NCBI RefSeq assembly: GCF_030463535.1
Contig: NC_132879.1
Coordinates: 40,850,970 to 40,914,969 of the forward strand
Origin: Salminus brasiliensis
Taxonomy: Eukaryota > Chordata > Actinopteri > Characiformes > Bryconidae
DNA: 64,000 nucleotides
Direction: 5' to 3'
Part shown: positions 63,820 through 64,000 of the stretch, in pieces
Numbering within the stretch: position 1 is the first letter of the stretch
Layout: each line of letters opens with the position of its first letter
The notes under the pieces: generated by a model
The model's database searches: none
Told to the model about the DNA's origin: nothing
The model's input: the letters and a program-made list of their open reading frames with translations, nothing else
Made by a program: the position numbers and the translations under genes

Positions 63820-64000
63820 CTAAAGACACCAGAAAATTTGTATTTAGAGAAATTTAAATGAGAGGAAATGTATTGATCTTTTAAGTAATTTGTTGTGAAA
63901 TGCTCTGCAGTGTTCATAGTGATGAAGACAAACAAAACGTTTAATTCTTAGCAAAACGACATCACACACAAAAAAATATGTGGCCTAATGCTTGGGTCGT

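Overview
The window is vertebrate nuclear DNA, almost certainly from a teleost fish. It is AT-rich and has spliced genes with GT-AG introns. Its repeat content is typical of fish: L2/Maui-type LINEs, Tc1-like transposons and MITEs, and Ty3/gypsy LTR pieces. One MITE family in an ssbp1 intron is one I associate, from memory, with ostariophysan fish (characins, catfish, electric fish). The species cannot be fixed from the sequence.

Layout. (1) Positions 1-17484 are a tandem array of a ~1.5 kb satellite-like monomer. There are ten complete copies and a truncated eleventh, and the array runs off the left edge. One copy is split by a 2.1 kb 5'-truncated L2 retrotransposon with a still-open reverse transcriptase reading frame. 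The right edge meets a 5'-truncated Tc1-like transposon. (2) 17485-23780 is intergenic and repeat-rich: a Tc1 relic, an antisense LINE relic, a solo LTR with a 5-bp target-site duplication, a long inverted-repeat element, and then a CpG-containing stretch that probably carries the ssbp1 promoter. (3) 23783-~29900 (+) is ssbp1, the mitochondrial single-stranded DNA-binding protein, in six coding exons encoding 146 aa. (4) 30541-50966 (+) is creb3l2 (BBF2H7), an ER membrane-tethered bZIP factor, in twelve coding exons encoding 535 aa. Its 9.3 kb first intron and 4.4 kb second intron hold many transposon relics. (5) 51000-55310 is the tail-to-tail interval. (6) 55311-63819 (-) is best3, a bestrophin anion channel. 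Eight exons up to the stop codon are visible; the first exons lie beyond the right edge.

The three genes are ordinary single-copy genes with different jobs: mtDNA maintenance, the ER/Golgi secretory response, and a calcium-gated chloride channel. They are not an operon or a functional unit. In human, CREB3L2 and SSBP1 lie close together on 7q and BEST3 lies on chromosome 12, so the arrangement is best read as teleost synteny. I saw no CRISPR array, tRNA, rRNA or new multi-gene system. The most unusual object is the 1.5 kb satellite, with its conserved hairpin, palindrome and splice-like signals.
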